64,000 nt of DNA from Leeuwenhoekiella blandensis MED217 (lineage in GTDB: Bacteria > Bacteroidota > Bacteroidia > Flavobacteriales > Flavobacteriaceae), in contig NZ_CH672395.1 of NCBI RefSeq assembly GCF_000152985.1, forward strand, positions 2,370,262-2,434,261. The letters are read 5' to 3'. Positions 61,815 through 64,000 of this stretch are shown piece by piece (position 1 is the stretch's first letter; every line of letters starts with the position of its first letter). A program made the translations under genes and the position numbers. Below the pieces are notes generated by a model that was given only the letters and a program-made list of their open reading frames with translations, was not told where the DNA came from and did no database searches.

Positions 61815-63086
61815 ATGGCAGTAGATTTACTTCTTGGTCTCCAATGGGGAGACGAAGGTAAGGGCAAAATCGTAGATGTTCTTACAAAAGATTATGATAT
61901 TATTGCGCGCTTTCAAGGCGGGCCTAACGCAGGACACACCCTTGAATTTGATGGCATCAAACACGTTTTACACACGATCCCATCGGGAATATTTCACGAG
62001 AACGCCATCAACCTTGTAGGTAACGGCGTTGTGATTGACCCTGTCATCTTTAAAAAAGAATTAGACAATCTAGCGCAGTTTAAACTGAATATCGCAGAGA
62101 AACTCCTTATTTCACGTAAAGCGCACCTAATCTTACCTACGCATCGCTTACTTGATGCTGCTTCTGAAGCTTCAAAAGGAAAGGCTAAAATTGGCTCTAC
62201 TTTAAAAGGTATCGGCCCAACGTATATGGATAAAACCGGGCGTAACGGTATTCGCGTAGGAGATCTTGAGCTTGAAGACTGGAAAGAACGCTATGCAGCA
62301 CTAAGAGACAAGCATATTGATATGATTGACTTTTACGATGCTAAGATTGAATACGATCTTGATGAATTAGAAGCTGAATTTTTTAAGGCTGTTGAAGTTT
62401 TAAAAGAGCTAACCTTTATTGATTCTGAAGAATATCTATACCAAGCACAACAAGCCGGAAAATCTATTTTAGCTGAAGGTGCACAGGGATCTTTATTGGA
62501 TATTGATTTTGGAACCTATCCTTTCGTAACATCTTCAAATACTACTGCAGCCGGTGCTTGTACAGGACTTGGAGTAGCACCTAATCAAATAGGTGATGTT
62601 TTTGGGATTTTTAAAGCATACACAACACGTGTAGGCTCTGGGCCCTTCCCTACCGAACTTTTTGATGAAGTTGGTGAAACTATGGGACGCGTGGGTAACG
62701 AGTTTGGAGCAACGACCGGTAGACCGCGCCGTTGTGGATGGTTAGACCTTGTAGCGTTAAAGTATGCTGTTCGCGTAAACGGGGTAACCCAATTGATGAT
62801 GATGAAGGGTGATGTTTTGAGTGGTTTTGACACGCTTAAAATTTGTACGCAGTACAAATATAAAGGCGAAGTAATTGACCACCTTCCTTACAACATTGAG
62901 CCCGAAAATGTAGAGCCTGTATATTCTGAAATGAAAGGCTGGGAAGAAGATCTTACCAAGATGAAAGGCGATGAGCAGCTTCCTAAAGAGCTTAATGCAT
63001 ATATCGAGTTCTTAGAAAAAGAATTGAATGTACCTATCAAAATCGTTTCTGTGGGACCAGATAGAACACAAACGATTCACAGATAG
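61815..63086 (+). CDS. purA: adenylosuccinate synthetase
   Basis: This 423-residue enzyme makes adenylosuccinate from IMP, aspartate and GTP, the first step to AMP. It starts MAVDLLLGLQWGDEGKGKIVD, with the GDEGKGK P-loop. QGGPNAGHT, the catalytic His region, and GPTYMDKTGRNGIR are present. The conserved GVAPNQIGDVFGIFKAYTTRVGSGPFPTE and TTGRPRRCGWLDL follow. With guaB and guaA in the same window it completes both branches from IMP. Confidence 0.97.
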   Translation: MAVDLLLGLQWGDEGKGKIVDVLTKDYDIIARFQGGPNAGHTLEFDGIKHVLHTIPSGIFHENAINLVGNGVVIDPVIFKKELDNLAQFKLNIAEKLLISRKAHLILPTHRLLDAASEASKGKAKIGSTLKGIGPTYMDKTGRNGIRVGDLELEDWKERYAALRDKHIDMIDFYDAKIEYDLDELEAEFFKAVEVLKELTFIDSEEYLYQAQQAGKSILAEGAQGSLLDIDFGTYPFVTSSNTTAAGACTGLGVAPNQIGDVFGIFKAYTTRVGSGPFPTELFDEVGETMGRVGNEFGATTGRPRRCGWLDLVALKYAVRVNGVTQLMMMKGDVLSGFDTLKICTQYKYKGEVIDHLPYNIEPENVEPVYSEMKGWEEDLTKMKGDEQLPKELNAYIEFLEKELNVPIKIVSVGPDRTQTIHR

Positions 63087-63107
63087 TTACAAGACCATAT
63101 AATTGAT

Positions 63108-63139
63108 AAAAATCCGAAGTACTGCTTCGGATTTTTTTT
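63108..63139 (+). terminator. intrinsic terminator after purA
   Basis: AAAAATCCGAAG pairs perfectly with CTTCGGATTTTT around a five-base loop and continues into further Ts. Confidence 0.92.
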
Positions 63140-63218
63140 ATGCTTTATTTCGTATTAAATTAAGAAAAGTTACTTCGGCTAAACACTACATTTACAACAA
63201 ACTACCAACCATAAGCCC

Positions 63219-64000
63219 ATGAAACTTTTTCAGTGTACTAATTGTAAGAATCCGGTGTATTTCGAAAATACAACCTGCGAAAAATGCGGTAATAATTTGG
63301 GCTACTTCAATACAATTGAAGAAATTCTTTCCTTCCCTGCAGCAAGCAAAACAGTTTATAGTCCGTTACAGCAAGGGAGCGCACTCACCTACTGCGCCAA
63401 TCACAAGCACAATGCTTGCAATTGGCTGGTTTCTACCGAAAGTGGCACTTCTTTTTGTGAAGCTTGTAGTTCTAATCGAACTATTCCCGATTTGAATGAT
63501 GCAGAGAATAAACTGGATTGGCAGAAAATTGAAACAGCAAAACATCGCTTATTTTACTCACTTCATAAACTGAAGCTTCCTACAAAATTCAACATTAATG
63601 ATCAACCGCTGAATCTTAGGTTTGATTTTTTGGCTCCAGATCCTAACAATCCTTCTGCCATAAAAACAGGACACGCAAACGGATTGATAACACTTAATAT
63701 TCAGGAAGCCAATGCAGCACATAGAGAATACATCAAAGAGCAACTTTCAGAACGCTATCGAACGCTTTTGGGGCATTTTAGACACGAAGTTGGTCACTTT
63801 TACTGGGAAGTTCTAATTCAGCCTAACCCAAAAAATCTAGATGAATTTAGAGCTCTTTTTGGTGATGACACTCAAGACTATGCTGCAGCCTTGCAAGCGC
63901 ATTACAAAAATGGCGCACCCGTAAATTGGCGTGAAAATTACATCAGTAGTTATGCGACCATGCACGCTTGGGAAGATTGGGCAGAAACTTGGGCGCACTA
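63219..64000 (+). CDS. zinc-ribbon metallopeptidase (Peptidase_Mx-like), 5' part, cut by the window end
   Basis: The frame is open from ATG 63219 to the end of the window (260 codons). It starts MKLFQCTNCKNPVYFENTTCEKCG, a zinc ribbon with paired CxxC motifs, followed by further Cys pairs (YCANHKHNACNW and CEACSSN). The catalytic region has HEVGH at residues 189-193, and GLITLNIQEANAAHREYIKEQL before it. The later YATMHAWEDWAETWAHY segment supplies the third ligand region. This resembles the bacterial putative zinc-binding metallopeptidase family. A possible -7 element (TACATTTA, 63187-63194) is upstream. Confidence 0.8.
   Translation, partial: MKLFQCTNCKNPVYFENTTCEKCGNNLGYFNTIEEILSFPAASKTVYSPLQQGSALTYCANHKHNACNWLVSTESGTSFCEACSSNRTIPDLNDAENKLDWQKIETAKHRLFYSLHKLKLPTKFNINDQPLNLRFDFLAPDPNNPSAIKTGHANGLITLNIQEANAAHREYIKEQLSERYRTLLGHFRHEVGHFYWEVLIQPNPKNLDEFRALFGDDTQDYAAALQAHYKNGAPVNWRENYISSYATMHAWEDWAETWAH

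Overview
The window is a stretch of chromosome from a member of the Flavobacteriaceae (Bacteroidota). The evidence is the gene set: a TPR-type histidine kinase, paired DUF6452/DUF6048 genes after rlmD, a LysM/periplasmic-binding fusion, and many lipoproteins with an early Cys. Promoters carry the TAnnTTTG -7 element of this phylum, starts lack Shine-Dalgarno sequences, and the DNA is AT-rich. A marine genus is plausible but the sequence does not fix it. I see no rRNA, tRNA, CRISPR array, insertion sequence or prophage; most genes are core metabolism and envelope biogenesis.

Layout. 1-8.3 kb: end of a DUF1801 gene, an esterase lipoprotein, NDH-2, an ECF sigma factor with a membrane partner, then an exported dikinase-like protein followed by a class A beta-lactamase-fold serine hydrolase. 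8.4-13.5 kb: DoxX-gpx-ohrR, then on the minus strand a second serine hydrolase overlapping a transporter fused to HEAT repeats. 13.7-17.9 kb: PlsC-like acyltransferase, Nudix hydrolase, cyclophilin lipoprotein, PPOX, TRIC and RDD genes. 18.1-24.2 kb: a tight SpoIIM / membrane protein / DUF4129 / DUF4350 / MoxR / DUF58 operon. 24.4-27.7 kb: thrS-infC-rpmI-rplT, with infC apparently starting on AUA. 27.8-31.8 kb: guaA, LysM/PBP lipoprotein and osmC on the minus strand. 32.2-39.9 kb: an XRE/S24 regulator, a duplicated RskA-like lipoprotein, aconitase, a second MoxR, SurA and a SurA-like lipoprotein. 40-49 kb: a small conserved protein, OmpH/Skp, guaB, a FecA-like TonB receptor, HMG-CoA lyase, TPR histidine kinase and pyrD. 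49.2-64 kb: pepT, a beta-barrel protein, FKBP lipoprotein, ornithine aminotransferase with a Cys-rich loop, rlmD and companions, a CPBP protease, a SpoU methyltransferase, a Ste24-like protease, rsh-fur-purA, and a zinc-ribbon metallopeptidase cut by the window end.

Functional themes are purine and (p)ppGpp metabolism (guaA, guaB, purA, rsh), outer-membrane assembly and periplasmic folding (four peptidyl-prolyl isomerase-type proteins, Skp, MoxR machinery), and peroxide defence (gpx/ohrR, osmC).

Points most worth following: (1) a roughly 100-base dispersed intergenic repeat, three copies plus a possible tail remnant, each abutting an intrinsic terminator in the same orientation; (2) an exported protein with glucan-water-dikinase domain order beside a serine hydrolase, near a nucleotide-transporter-like protein that is itself paired with a second serine hydrolase; (3) three genes (guaA, rlmD, the SpoU methyltransferase) whose -7 element ends 3-4 bases before the start codon, implying leaderless mRNAs; (4) the AUA start of infC; (5) three dyads ahead of a LexA-like regulator. 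Calls were made by reading the sequence and translations; no search was run.
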